Assembly (NCBI RefSeq): GCF_017743865.1
Contig: NZ_JAGHRJ010000001.1
Location: forward strand, 496,001 to 560,000
DNA: 64,000 bases
Reading direction: 5' to 3'
Origin: Labrenzia sp. R4_2
GTDB lineage: Bacteria; Pseudomonadota; Alphaproteobacteria; Rhizobiales; Stappiaceae
A program made the translations under genes and the position numbers. The notes below the pieces were generated by a model, which was given only the letters and a program-made list of their open reading frames with translations, had not been told where the DNA came from and did no database searches. Within the stretch, counting starts at the first letter, position 1. Each line of letters opens with the position of its first letter. Shown here piece after piece: positions 17,524-25,460 of this stretch.

Positions 17524-17726
17524 TGACAGCGCATATCACCAAGGCGCAACTGCGCCACCCGGACGACTTTTACGCGGACCTTTTGGAAGCTCATGAAGGG
17601 CTTTCAAAAGCCGAAAGCGATGCCTTCAATGCCCGGCTCATCCTGTTGATGGCCAACCGCATCGGCGATCCGGACGAGCTGAAATCCCTTCTTGAGGCTG
17701 CTGCCAGAACGAAACATCCAGAATAG
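17523..17726 (+). CDS. DUF2783 small protein, probable MhaB-like coupling protein
   Basis: 67-aa acidic helical protein of the DUF2783 family (HPDDFYADLLEAHEGLS, then ANRIGDPDELKSLLEAA). Its ATG overlaps the stop of the flavin hydroxylase gene (ATGA), indicating coupled translation and a fixed ratio. In the known 3-hydroxyphenylacetate 6-hydroxylase a tiny coupling protein is required for productive hydroxylation rather than futile NADH oxidation; size and position match that role. The functional assignment is inference from arrangement. Confidence 0.8.
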   Translation: MTAHITKAQLRHPDDFYADLLEAHEGLSKAESDAFNARLILLMANRIGDPDELKSLLEAAARTKHPE

Positions 17727-17757
17727 CCGGATTTGTGACGGCCTAGCCTTACTGCCG

Positions 17758-17811
17758 CCCCGGCCCGGAGCCGGGGGCATTGCCCTAGAGGTCCCGGATC
17801 AGGTCCGGGAC
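17758..17811. repeat. paired GC-rich palindromes at operon end
   Basis: CCCCGGC-ccgga-GCCGGGG (17758-17776) and GTCCCGGA-tcagg-TCCGGGAC (17791-17811) lie between the convergent ends of the aromatic operon and the ScfR-type regulator gene. They are same-family copies and could form 3' hairpins for both transcripts. Confidence 0.8.
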
Positions 17812-17856
17812 GGCACTGTGTTTATGGTCTTGCAATGTTCTTTTTGAAAAGAAATG

Positions 17857-19296
17857 TTACCGCGTTGTCTTCGCGCGGTAGGGAACAATGCCGCGTTCGC
17901 GGCTGTCGATAAACGGGGTTGTGTTGATGGCCGGAAAGGCGCGTTGATCGCAATTATCGCGCGGGCAGATCCGGCAGTTGACACCCAGAGGCTCGGGTTC
18001 GGCTCGATCGTCCAGCGCCAAACCGTCCGCATAGACAATCGCATCGGCATATTGGGCTTCGCAGCCGAAACCGAGCGCGTAGCGCCGGGCCTGGGTCTTG
18101 TAGTCCGTGGTAAGTTTCGTAACACTGGTCGCGACACACAGGTATTTCACGCCATCCGGCATCTGGGCGATTTGCGAGATGAATTTGTCGGTCGTTTGCT
18201 CAAACGCCTGATGCACATTCCAGCGTGGGCATGAGCCGCCAAAGCGCGCAAATTGAAACCGCGTTGCGCTGTGGCGTTTGACGACATTGCCGGCCCGGTC
18301 GATCTTGACGAAGTAAAACGGAATGCCTTTGGAACCCGCCCGTTGCAGGGTTGAAAGCCGGTGACAGATCTGCTCGATGCTGGCGTCCATCTGATGCGAC
18401 AAGCGCTGGATGTCGTGACGGCTTGCAGCGGCGGCCTCCAGAAAGGCCTCGTAGGGTAAGAGCAGCGATCCGGCGAAAAAATTTCGAAGGGCCAGCCGGG
18501 CGATGCTTTCCGCCGATTGGGTTCGGAAACGGGCATCCGCCACTTCTGACGTTAGGATGTCCTTGGCATAGAGCTCCGCAATGACGGAGCTAAGCAGGAA
18601 GGATTTTGAGCTGTCCGGTACGGACCGGTGGATGGAAATCCGGCGCTCGAACTCATTGTGCCGGATAAGCGCTGCGTCCTCGGCACCATGCTGCTCGATG
18701 GTGATGCTGTAGGTGTCATAGAGCCAGTCGGTTAGGGCGGTGAGCTTCGGCGTGTCCGCAAGAAGATTGATCTTGATTGCGAGCTGTTCTGCAGCCCGGT
18801 CGATCGCATCGACATAATTGTCCTGATAGTGGAAGTAGTCGCGGACTTCCTCGTAAGCTGATTTGCTGATGCTGCCGGTTCCATCGTCCGATGCATTCAT
18901 CTGGAGAAGATCATCCTCGCCAGCATCTTTTTCATGATAGGCGCGCATGGTGCCGTACATGTCCATGATCGCGCGGGCGGCTTCCGGGGCCCGGGTTGCC
19001 AATTCATGCAGGTCCTGTTTGCTGATGCGCGTGCCATGAAACCGGGTGTCTGCAAAAATTTCTTCCAGGTCCTGCGTCATCCGGTCGAGGTCGTTTTCCT
19101 CGAATGCGGCAAGGTCGGTGCCAAACACCCGGTAGATTGCCAGAAGCACAGAGGCCGTGACTGGCCGGTTGTTGTTTTCAATTTGGTTTATGTAGGGCGT
19201 TGAAAGGCCGAGCTTTTTTGCGAATTCTACTTGAGACAGGCCAGTGTCCGTACGGACCTGACGCAGGGTGTGGCCGGAGTAGAGGTTCTTCTGCAA
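17857..19296 (-). CDS. ScfR/RamB/PrpR-type XRE regulator of short-chain acyl metabolism
   Basis: 479-aa transcription factor. An N-terminal XRE HTH (about 5-60: TLRQVRTDTGLSQVEFAKKLG, STPYINQIEN) is followed by an IrrE/ImmA-like middle domain and a C-terminal DUF2083 domain with a Cys cluster (NCRICPRDNC). Relatives RamB and PrpR control acetate/propionate and glyoxylate or methylcitrate genes, and PrpR binds acyl-CoA and an Fe-S cluster. The start is taken as TTG 19296 because GAGGAAG stands 5 bases before it; a TTG at 19311 has no ribosome site. No target gene is adjacent except by autoregulation. Confidence 0.88.
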   Translation of the reverse strand: MQKNLYSGHTLRQVRTDTGLSQVEFAKKLGLSTPYINQIENNNRPVTASVLLAIYRVFGTDLAAFEENDLDRMTQDLEEIFADTRFHGTRISKQDLHELATRAPEAARAIMDMYGTMRAYHEKDAGEDDLLQMNASDDGTGSISKSAYEEVRDYFHYQDNYVDAIDRAAEQLAIKINLLADTPKLTALTDWLYDTYSITIEQHGAEDAALIRHNEFERRISIHRSVPDSSKSFLLSSVIAELYAKDILTSEVADARFRTQSAESIARLALRNFFAGSLLLPYEAFLEAAAASRHDIQRLSHQMDASIEQICHRLSTLQRAGSKGIPFYFVKIDRAGNVVKRHSATRFQFARFGGSCPRWNVHQAFEQTTDKFISQIAQMPDGVKYLCVATSVTKLTTDYKTQARRYALGFGCEAQYADAIVYADGLALDDRAEPEPLGVNCRICPRDNCDQRAFPAINTTPFIDSRERGIVPYRAKTTR

Positions 19297-19308
19297 AACA
19301 CGCTTCCT

Positions 19309-19346
19309 CAAATTGCAAATAATTAGCTATTAGCAATACTCAAGTT
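19309..19346. promoter_or_regulatory. possible autoregulatory TTTGCAA-type sites
   Basis: Directly before the ScfR-type gene the sequence holds ATTTGCAAT (minus strand, 19311-19319) and a second, weaker copy around TTAGCAAT (19329-19336). RamB-family regulators bind TTTGCAAA-containing sites, so autoregulation is plausible. This is weak, motif-only evidence. Confidence 0.3.
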
Positions 19347-19419
19347 AACATTTTACAATTCACTTGTCCTGCACAAAACTGCGTCCAACCTCTTAGCCAG
19401 AGAAGAAGTGGACCCAGAC

Positions 19420-19743
19420 ATGACAGCCCATTTTGCGCTCCATTCGACCCGGGACCTGTTGCGCCGCGCACGGCCGCTCCCGAGCACTCTCGAGCCGACA
19501 GAAAACATCCTGGACGGGGTCACGCCGCGCCAGCTGGAAATCATGATGAAGCTCTGTGAGGGCAAGGTGAATAAGCAAATCGCTTATGAGCTGGGTGTCA
19601 CGACCGCGACGGTCAAGGCGCATATCCGCTTTGCCATCAAGCGTCTGGGTGCCAAGAACCGGGTCCATGCCGTTGCCATGGTCGCCGCCAACGCGGCGCT
19701 GCACCGCCCACAGCAAGCCGCCGAAATGGGCCTCTGCGCCTAA
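19420..19743 (+). CDS. orphan LuxR-type (GerE) HTH protein
   Basis: 107-aa protein consisting of a short N-terminal tail and a complete LuxR/GerE DNA-binding domain (about 35-95): LTPRQ-like VTPRQLEIMMKLCEGKVNKQIAYELG, then TTATVKAHIRFAIKRLGAKNR. The receiver or sensor domain usual in front of this module is missing; no remnant is visible. ATG 19420 is used, though GTG 19408 is an alternative near AGAAG. It is divergent from the ScfR-type gene with about 120 bases between. It probably acts as a DNA-binding protein alone or in a heterodimer. Confidence 0.8.
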   Translation: MTAHFALHSTRDLLRRARPLPSTLEPTENILDGVTPRQLEIMMKLCEGKVNKQIAYELGVTTATVKAHIRFAIKRLGAKNRVHAVAMVAANAALHRPQQAAEMGLCA

Positions 19744-19755
19744 TTAAGAGGCGCT

Positions 19756-20090
19756 ATCCCGGACGATGCATAGCGAAGATCCGGGATCCTTTCGTTCTTA
19801 GAGCTTTAGAACAAAACACGCAACAGCTGCGGCCAGTTGTTATGAGAGTGGATCCCGGCTCGAGGTCGGGACGACGCTTGGGGTGCCGGGCTTGCCCGGA
19901 AAGTGGCGGTTAAACAATAGATCCCCAGGCTTTTGACAAAGCCCTGATATCCCTCTGGCGTCATGTTCGGACTTGTTCCGAACATCCATCACGATTTGAG
20001 ACATATGGATCCTCGGCACAAGGCCGAGGATGACTATCGAGAGGAGTGAGGTTTGTTATCAAGCTGGATCCCCGCATAAAGCGGAGATGA
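19756..20090. repeat. cluster of dispersed palindromes in gene-free gap
   Basis: The gap 19744-20112 has no gene. It holds five palindromes: ATCCCGGA/TCCGGGAT (19756-19763, 19780-19787), an imperfect ATCCCGGC/GTCGGGAC near 19852-19875, GTTCGGA-cttgt-TCCGAAC (19965-19983), ATCCTCGG/CCGAGGAT (20009-20016, 20024-20031) and an imperfect ATCCCCGC/GCGGAGAT near 20067-20088. Stem sequences differ but size and flanks (GAT...GATGAC) recur, which suggests a mobile or templated repeat family with compensatory change. Confidence 0.75.
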
Positions 20091-20112
20091 CCGCCGAGGT
20101 GAATGCGCGCGT

Positions 20113-21309
20113 CTAGAACGAGAACTTGAGCTTTGTCTGAAGCGTGTAGTTCCAGGAATCTCCATACTTGTATTGCGTGGTCGCGCCTGATGTGGACGCC
20201 AGATTGGTGAGGTCGCCGGTACCAGAGGCCTTGTAGGTCGCAGCCGTACCGATGGTGAGTTCAGCATGTTTGTCGAGCTGAATGGCCGTTCCGACCCCAA
20301 AGGAATAAGTGTCGGAATAGGATTGGCCGATGCCCCGGTCCCATTGGACCGTTGAGCCCACTTTCAGCCAGTCATTGACCTTGTGGGCGAGCCCGGCACG
20401 CACCGTCCAGCCGTCGTCATAGCCAAGGAAACGATTGACCACGGTTGTGCCCGCCGGGTTCTGAACCGTCAGATCCTGCAGTTTGGACCAGTCCACCCAC
20501 TTCACGCCGAAGGTTGCCAGCCAATCCGGCGCGATCCCGGTTTGCAGATTGAACTCCAGGGATTGCGGCATGGTCACGGAGGCAAAGCTGTCGAAGCTGG
20601 TTACTCCGGTGACCTCTGTTCCGCCGGCAAGGTCCACATCAATGGCGGAATCGTAGATCAGGCTCGCCCGGACAGCATATTGCGGGATCTCGTAAGAGGC
20701 GCCCACCCGCCAGCCAACGCCGGGATCGTCCGAGCGGACATCCAGCCGGGTGGGAAATTCGACATAGGTGGAGGGGGGGATAAAGGCACCATAGGACAGA
20801 TTGTCGGTCCGGTATCTCAGATAAAGCAGGTTTGCCCCGGCAATCGCCCGAACATAATGGCCGTCGCGGACCTGAAACTTGTAGGCACAGGTTCCATTAA
20901 ACGCCTTGCCGGAGGCCGACGTCCTGGTCAGTGAGAACCGGCCCTGCCATTCCTGATTAAGGTCTTCCTCAATCTGGTACGGGTCATTGGTCCGCGCCAT
21001 GCAGTCAAGTTGATCGGTCAGCCGGAATTTTGCGGCAAACTGGTAGTTCCAGATGTTGGGCGTCGCGCGGCTTTTGACCGGTCCCCCCACCACCGGGCGT
21101 CCTGCCACTTCAGCGTTGGTCACTTCGTAGTCGACGTTGCGGTCGACCGCCTTGGTGGTGGCCTCGAATGCAAACCGGCTGTTGTCAAACAACAGCTCGT
21201 TCGAGCCAACGCCGAGCGTGTCCCAGCCGCCGGCATATGCTGGCGAAAGACAACAGAAAACCGTTCCGCCAATCATGAGATTGGCGGTCCATACTTTGAG
21301 ATTGCCCAT
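20113..21309 (-). CDS. outer-membrane transport protein, FadL/TodX (OMPP1) family
   Basis: 398-aa outer-membrane beta-barrel for uptake of hydrophobic molecules such as long-chain fatty acids or aromatic hydrocarbons. A signal peptide (MGNLKVWTANLMIGG...AYA) is followed by a hatch segment and repeated amphipathic strands ending in a C-terminal Phe (LKFSF), the barrel-assembly signal. ATG 21309 follows GGAGGGG with 5-base spacing; the upstream frame start is less good. It lies 107 bases after the SDR gene, same strand, so it may be the last member of that lipophilic-substrate operon. Confidence 0.88.
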   Translation of the reverse strand: MGNLKVWTANLMIGGTVFCCLSPAYAGGWDTLGVGSNELLFDNSRFAFEATTKAVDRNVDYEVTNAEVAGRPVVGGPVKSRATPNIWNYQFAAKFRLTDQLDCMARTNDPYQIEEDLNQEWQGRFSLTRTSASGKAFNGTCAYKFQVRDGHYVRAIAGANLLYLRYRTDNLSYGAFIPPSTYVEFPTRLDVRSDDPGVGWRVGASYEIPQYAVRASLIYDSAIDVDLAGGTEVTGVTSFDSFASVTMPQSLEFNLQTGIAPDWLATFGVKWVDWSKLQDLTVQNPAGTTVVNRFLGYDDGWTVRAGLAHKVNDWLKVGSTVQWDRGIGQSYSDTYSFGVGTAIQLDKHAELTIGTAATYKASGTGDLTNLASTSGATTQYKYGDSWNYTLQTKLKFSF

Positions 21310-21416
21310 ATTTCCCCTCCACGAGTGATGCACACGCCCGGTATGGCTGTTGTTTCAGGGCGCTGCCTTGTGCGCCGCGCATCTGCGGCTGTGGTTTTGC
21401 TGCGGTTACAAACCGT

Positions 21417-22217
21417 TCAGTGTGGCGCGCCTCCCTCAGCTTTTGCCGAAGGCGGCAGGATCGTGCGTTCCATCAGGTGGCGGTAAAGCCGCGGCGACAG
21501 ACGGTTGATCAGGTGTGACAGGCGCGCCACACGGCCGATCGGAATGAAGGTCTTCCGCCTCACGAGTCCGCGGTAAAGAATGCGCGCTGCGTCCTCCGGC
21601 GCGAGCGCATCGACCTGATCCGACGCTGAACCCGGGCGCGCGAGGCCACCTTGGGGTTCGCTGCGCACACCAGTGTTGGTGGCAATGAAACTTGGCGCGG
21701 CGATCAGGCACGCAACCCCATGCACTGCTTCCTCAGAGCGCAGCGATTTGAAGAAGCCCTCCAGCGCATGTTTGCTGCCGGCATAGGCTGTGCGCAGCGC
21801 CAGCGGGCAAAACCCGGCGACAGATGAAATCGCCAAATGCGTTCCGGTAGAGCGGCGCAAATCCGGGCCGAACTCCTTGGCCATGGCCACGGCCCCGAAA
21901 TAGTTCACCTCGAAAACCCTGCGGTGATCCTCAAGCGCCTGTGTAGTGAAGGGGCCGATATGGGTAACCCCGGCGTTGTAAACGACCAGATCAATGGACG
22001 GGCGTTCGGACCGGATCTGCCGGGCGGCGTCAGCCAGTTGATCGGCATCGGTGATGTCACAGGACAGTGCGCGCGTGTCTGCAACAGAGGACAAGGCATC
22101 CAGGTCCGGTCCGGGCAGGTTGAGCATGACAGTGAACCAGCCGTTTTCCCGCAACACAGCCCCGAAGGCTTGGCCCAGTCCCCCGGCGCCTCCCGATATG
22201 ACCGCTGTTGGCCTCAT
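21417..22217 (-). CDS. SDR family oxidoreductase
   Basis: 266-aa NAD(P)-dependent short-chain dehydrogenase. It has the cofactor motif SGGAGGLGQAF, the NAG-type VYNAGVTHIG, catalytic Ser in AISSVAG, and Tyr/Lys in AYAGSKHALEGF. ATG 22217 has GGGAGG 7 bases upstream and overlaps the stop of the preceding epimerase gene by ATGA; a TTG at 22238 is not needed. It is the fourth gene of an operon with a flavin monooxygenase, a bile-acid-type symporter and an epimerase/3-beta-HSD-like protein. It probably interconverts alcohol and ketone of the operon's lipophilic substrate. Confidence 0.9.
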   Translation of the reverse strand: MRPTAVISGGAGGLGQAFGAVLRENGWFTVMLNLPGPDLDALSSVADTRALSCDITDADQLADAARQIRSERPSIDLVVYNAGVTHIGPFTTQALEDHRRVFEVNYFGAVAMAKEFGPDLRRSTGTHLAISSVAGFCPLALRTAYAGSKHALEGFFKSLRSEEAVHGVACLIAAPSFIATNTGVRSEPQGGLARPGSASDQVDALAPEDAARILYRGLVRRKTFIPIGRVARLSHLINRLSPRLYRHLMERTILPPSAKAEGGAPH

Positions 22218-23143
22218 AACCCGGCCTCCCGGCTCCAAAAGTCAAACACCTCGGCGCTGGTCATCTGCGGCGTGTAGCCGAATTCGGTTTTCAGCGCGGT
22301 GTTGTCGAGAACCGGGCGGAATTGCAGAAACCGGACCTGTTCCGCGCCAAACCGGGAAAGGCCCAGTGGCTTCGCTATTGCCAGTGCGGATTTGACCAGG
22401 GATGCGGGAATCCGGATCAGCGGTTTTTTCAAGCGGGCTGCCAGATCGGTCATGGAGAGGGCGCCATCGCCCGCCACGTTGTAGATGCCTGGCGGACCAT
22501 CTGTGGCCGCCCGCTCCAGGATGCGCGCAAGATCCTCGGTCCAGATGAAAACAAACGGACTGTCACTGCCGCAAAGGCCCATCAGCCGTGGTTTGCGGAA
22601 GAGTGATGTAATCTGGTTTTCAACACCGGCGCCAAGAACGGTGCAGACCCTCAAGATCACCTGTTCCAGATACGGCGCCTGTCTGCGGGCTTCGGCCAGC
22701 ACCTGCTCGGCCTGACGCTTGTGGTCGGAATAGGCAAATTCCGGATTGCCGCGCAGCGGATCCGTTTCTGTCAGCCAGTCCGGATTGTCCGCATGATAGC
22801 CATAGGCCGCGCCAGAGGACGTGACGACCAGCCGCCTGACCTTCGCTGCAATGCAGGCACCAACGACGTTGCGTGTGCCAATGACATCCACCTCATAGGC
22901 CAATTGCCGGTCCTTCGGCTCAAGAACCGATGCGAGGTGAATGACGGCGTCGGGTCTGTCTTCTGTGATGATCTCTAACGGATCACGGCCGCGCACATCC
23001 ATTTTGCGCCAGATGGCTCCATTCGGCAGCGGCGGCCTTGGCCCGATGTCCGTCGCAATCACGTCGTGTCCGCTGCGCACGAGCATCTGGACCAGCCTCT
23101 GGCCGATCATGCCCGCAGCCCCCGTGATCAGGATCCGGCTCAT
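22214..23143 (-). CDS. NAD-dependent epimerase/dehydratase (extended SDR)
   Basis: 309-aa extended SDR. The N-terminal nucleotide motif is ITGAAGMIGQRL, then VIHLAS, VTSSGAAYG and FAYSDHKRQAE, which carries the YxxxK pair in altered form (Tyr-Ser-Asp-His-Lys). The C-terminal substrate lobe resembles sugar epimerases and 3-beta-hydroxysteroid dehydrogenase-like enzymes. Start and stop overlap their neighbours by ATGA on both sides, so it is tightly co-translated. Exact substrate not determined. Confidence 0.88.
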   Translation of the reverse strand: MSRILITGAAGMIGQRLVQMLVRSGHDVIATDIGPRPPLPNGAIWRKMDVRGRDPLEIITEDRPDAVIHLASVLEPKDRQLAYEVDVIGTRNVVGACIAAKVRRLVVTSSGAAYGYHADNPDWLTETDPLRGNPEFAYSDHKRQAEQVLAEARRQAPYLEQVILRVCTVLGAGVENQITSLFRKPRLMGLCGSDSPFVFIWTEDLARILERAATDGPPGIYNVAGDGALSMTDLAARLKKPLIRIPASLVKSALAIAKPLGLSRFGAEQVRFLQFRPVLDNTALKTEFGYTPQMTSAEVFDFWSREAGL

Positions 23144-24042
23144 CTTGCGGCCACCGTGCGGGAAAACCACTTGGCGAGCGCAAGCCCTGAGACCGCATGC
23201 CAGATGCCCCAGAAGGCAGCAACAACCGCCATGCCGCCGAGGCCGTGGAAAAAACCGAAGATCAGGATCAGGCCGAGGCCGGAGTTTTGAATGCCTGTTT
23301 CGATGGATATCGCCCGCCGGTCATAGGGGGATAGCCCGGCAATGGTGGCAACCATGTACCCTCCAAGAAGGGCAATGCCATTGTGAGCTATGACCAGCGG
23401 GACGATATCCGGCCCGAATGCGCCCAGGAAATCCCAGTTTCCATAAAGCGCAATACAGATGAACGAGATGAAGATCGTCATGGACAACATCTGCAAGGGT
23501 TTGCGCAAATGCCAGGCGAGTTGCGGCAGATTGCGGTTGACCAGCATTCCGAGCGCGAGCGGTAAAACCAGCATCAGGCTGACGGTCGCGGCCACCTGCA
23601 CCGGGTCGATGGCAACGGAGGTCATGAAGGCGCGGCTTGGACCGTACAAACTGCCCCAGAAGGCGATGTTGAGCGGTGTGAAAAGGACAGTCCCAATGGT
23701 GGTAAAGGCGGTCAGTGACACCGCGAGCGCCGCGTTGCCGCCCGCCCTATGCGTGATGTAATTGGAGATGTTGCCACCCGGGCACGCCGCCACCAGGATC
23801 AGTCCAAGCGCAACAGATCCTTGAGGGCGAACAGCCAGCACCAGAAGAAAGGTGAGGGCGGGAAGAACGACGAACTGCGACAGGATCCCGGTTACGAACG
23901 GCTTTGGGGTGCGCAAAAGCGCCCGGAAATCGTTGGGCGTGATGTCGAGGGCGACCGCAAACATCACGATCGCCAACACGCCATTCAGGATCAGCATGCT
24001 GTCCGGGGAAAAATTCAGAACAGCTGCGTCGATGTTGGTCAT
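23140..24042 (-). CDS. bile acid:sodium symporter (BASS) family transporter
   Basis: 300-aa inner-membrane protein with about ten membrane segments. Family features are LVAACPGGNISNYITHRAGGNAALAVSLTAF (the Na-binding, unwound-helix region) and the late ETGIQNSGLGLIL block. BASS proteins carry organic anions such as bile acids, pantoate or keto acids with Na+. It overlaps both the upstream monooxygenase gene and the downstream epimerase gene by ATGA. In this context it is likely to import the acid form of a lipophilic substrate. Confidence 0.92.
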   Translation of the reverse strand: MTNIDAAVLNFSPDSMLILNGVLAIVMFAVALDITPNDFRALLRTPKPFVTGILSQFVVLPALTFLLVLAVRPQGSVALGLILVAACPGGNISNYITHRAGGNAALAVSLTAFTTIGTVLFTPLNIAFWGSLYGPSRAFMTSVAIDPVQVAATVSLMLVLPLALGMLVNRNLPQLAWHLRKPLQMLSMTIFISFICIALYGNWDFLGAFGPDIVPLVIAHNGIALLGGYMVATIAGLSPYDRRAISIETGIQNSGLGLILIFGFFHGLGGMAVVAAFWGIWHAVSGLALAKWFSRTVAAR

Positions 24043-25385
24043 CGGGCAGCCTCTTTCAGGGCCGTGATCCTCTGCGTGACAGAGGTCCGGTAGGTTTTCT
24101 TGTCGACGTAGTAGGCCATCCGGGCGAGGTTCAGGTAGTTGACCCCGCCGGTTTCCCGCTGAAAGCCGTTGGCCTTGTAGCGTTTGATGTTGTCCGCTTC
24201 CCGGTTCCCGCTCTGAAGCCCGGTTATGTAACGCGCAACCAGCTCGGCCTGTTCATGCCGCCCCTGCCAGCCAAGGCCCGTCGCCTCGACCATGCCGAGC
24301 ACGAAGAGATCGTCGCGCTGCGGGTGCATGCAGTTGAGGTAGAGGCTCGGCGCGGCCCCGGTCCAGTTGAGCAAGTCTTTCGAAATGAAAGGGTAATCGA
24401 GCACATACCCGGTTGCGGTGACGATCATGTCGTAGTCCGCGGCGCTGCCGTCGGCAAAATGAACCGTGTTGCCGTCCAGCCGGTCGATATCGGGACGGAT
24501 TTTCAAGTCGCCATGACCGGCATGGAACAGGATCAGCGAATTCACCACCGGATGGCTTTCATAAAGTTTGTAGTCCGGCTTCGGGAACCCGTAGCGCTGC
24601 GGGTTTCCGGCAAACCAGTTGAGCACCACGCCGTCGATCTTGCGGCGGAGCCACATCGGCAGGCTGGTTGTTCGCCCAAGCGTGTCGGCCGGTTTGCCGA
24701 AGACGTATTTCGGCACGAAGTAATAGCCCCGGCGCATGGAGAGGTCCGTGCTTTTTGCATGATGGATGGCATCGACGGCGATGTCGCAGCCGGAGTTCCC
24801 GGCACCGATGATCAGCACCCGCTTGCCATCGAACTGGGTGGCGGACTTGTATTTCGCCGAGTGAATGAGCTCGCCGGAAAAGTCGCCCTGGAATTTCGGC
24901 ATGTTGGGGGTCGAGAGTGTGCCGTTCGCAATCAGAAGGCCCTTGAAGACGGCTTCCTCTTGTTCGCCGCCCGGACCCCGCCAGGCAATACGCCAGCCCT
25001 TGCCCGATGGCCCGAGCGGCTCGGCTTTCACAACTTCGGTTTGGAAGCGGTAGCACCTGTAGAGATCGAAGTGGCGGGCAAAGGCTTGGAAATACTGCCG
25101 CATGTCGCGGTGAGAGGGATAGTCCGGCGTCTCGGGCGGCATCGGGAAATCGGCAAATTCCGTCATGGTCTTGGACGAGATCAGGTGCGCGCTTTCATAC
25201 ATGGTCGAGCGCGGGCCGGTCATGTCCCAGACGCCGCCGACATCTGAATGCAGCTCAAACCCTTGAAAGGGAATTCCCTGTTCGCGCAAGACTTTGGCCA
25301 TGGCAAGGCCCATAGGGCCCGCGCCGATCAGGGCATAGCTTTCCTGTGTGCTGGCGCATGGCGCCGCACCTGCTACTTGTGGCAT
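24039..25385 (-). CDS. flavin-containing monooxygenase (FMO/Baeyer-Villiger type)
   Basis: 448-aa NADPH- and FAD-dependent monooxygenase. It shows the FAD motif ALIGAGPMGLAMA, the NADPH motif VLIIGAGNSGCDIA and the C-terminal MIVTATGY characteristic of FMOs. The strict BVMO fingerprint FxGxxxHxxxWP is only partly matched (FQGDFSGELIHSAKY), so N/S-oxygenation or ketone oxidation are both open. ATG 25385 follows GGAGGAAAC. It is the first gene of a four-gene overlapping operon, divergent from a TetR gene with a perfect palindrome between them. Confidence 0.9.
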   Translation of the reverse strand: MPQVAGAAPCASTQESYALIGAGPMGLAMAKVLREQGIPFQGFELHSDVGGVWDMTGPRSTMYESAHLISSKTMTEFADFPMPPETPDYPSHRDMRQYFQAFARHFDLYRCYRFQTEVVKAEPLGPSGKGWRIAWRGPGGEQEEAVFKGLLIANGTLSTPNMPKFQGDFSGELIHSAKYKSATQFDGKRVLIIGAGNSGCDIAVDAIHHAKSTDLSMRRGYYFVPKYVFGKPADTLGRTTSLPMWLRRKIDGVVLNWFAGNPQRYGFPKPDYKLYESHPVVNSLILFHAGHGDLKIRPDIDRLDGNTVHFADGSAADYDMIVTATGYVLDYPFISKDLLNWTGAAPSLYLNCMHPQRDDLFVLGMVEATGLGWQGRHEQAELVARYITGLQSGNREADNIKRYKANGFQRETGGVNYLNLARMAYYVDKKTYRTSVTQRITALKEAAR

Positions 25386-25419
25386 GTTTCCTCCCAACCA
25401 CGACAGTGGTATCGTTATA

Positions 25420-25435
25420 TTGAACGAATGTTCAA
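25420..25435. promoter_or_regulatory. TetR operator candidate
   Basis: TTGAACGAATGTTCAA: perfect 6-bp inverted repeat around GAAT, centred between the divergent monooxygenase operon and the TetR gene, 34 bases and 25 bases from their starts. Position and symmetry fit a repressor site controlling both promoters. Confidence 0.65.
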
Positions 25436-25460
25436 AATAAGCAAGAGGCTCCTGTAAAAA

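Noticed and set aside
25420..25435. LexA/SOS box
   Set aside because: GAAC and GTTC are 4 bases apart, not the 7 of the alphaproteobacterial LexA site, and the position fits the TetR gene.
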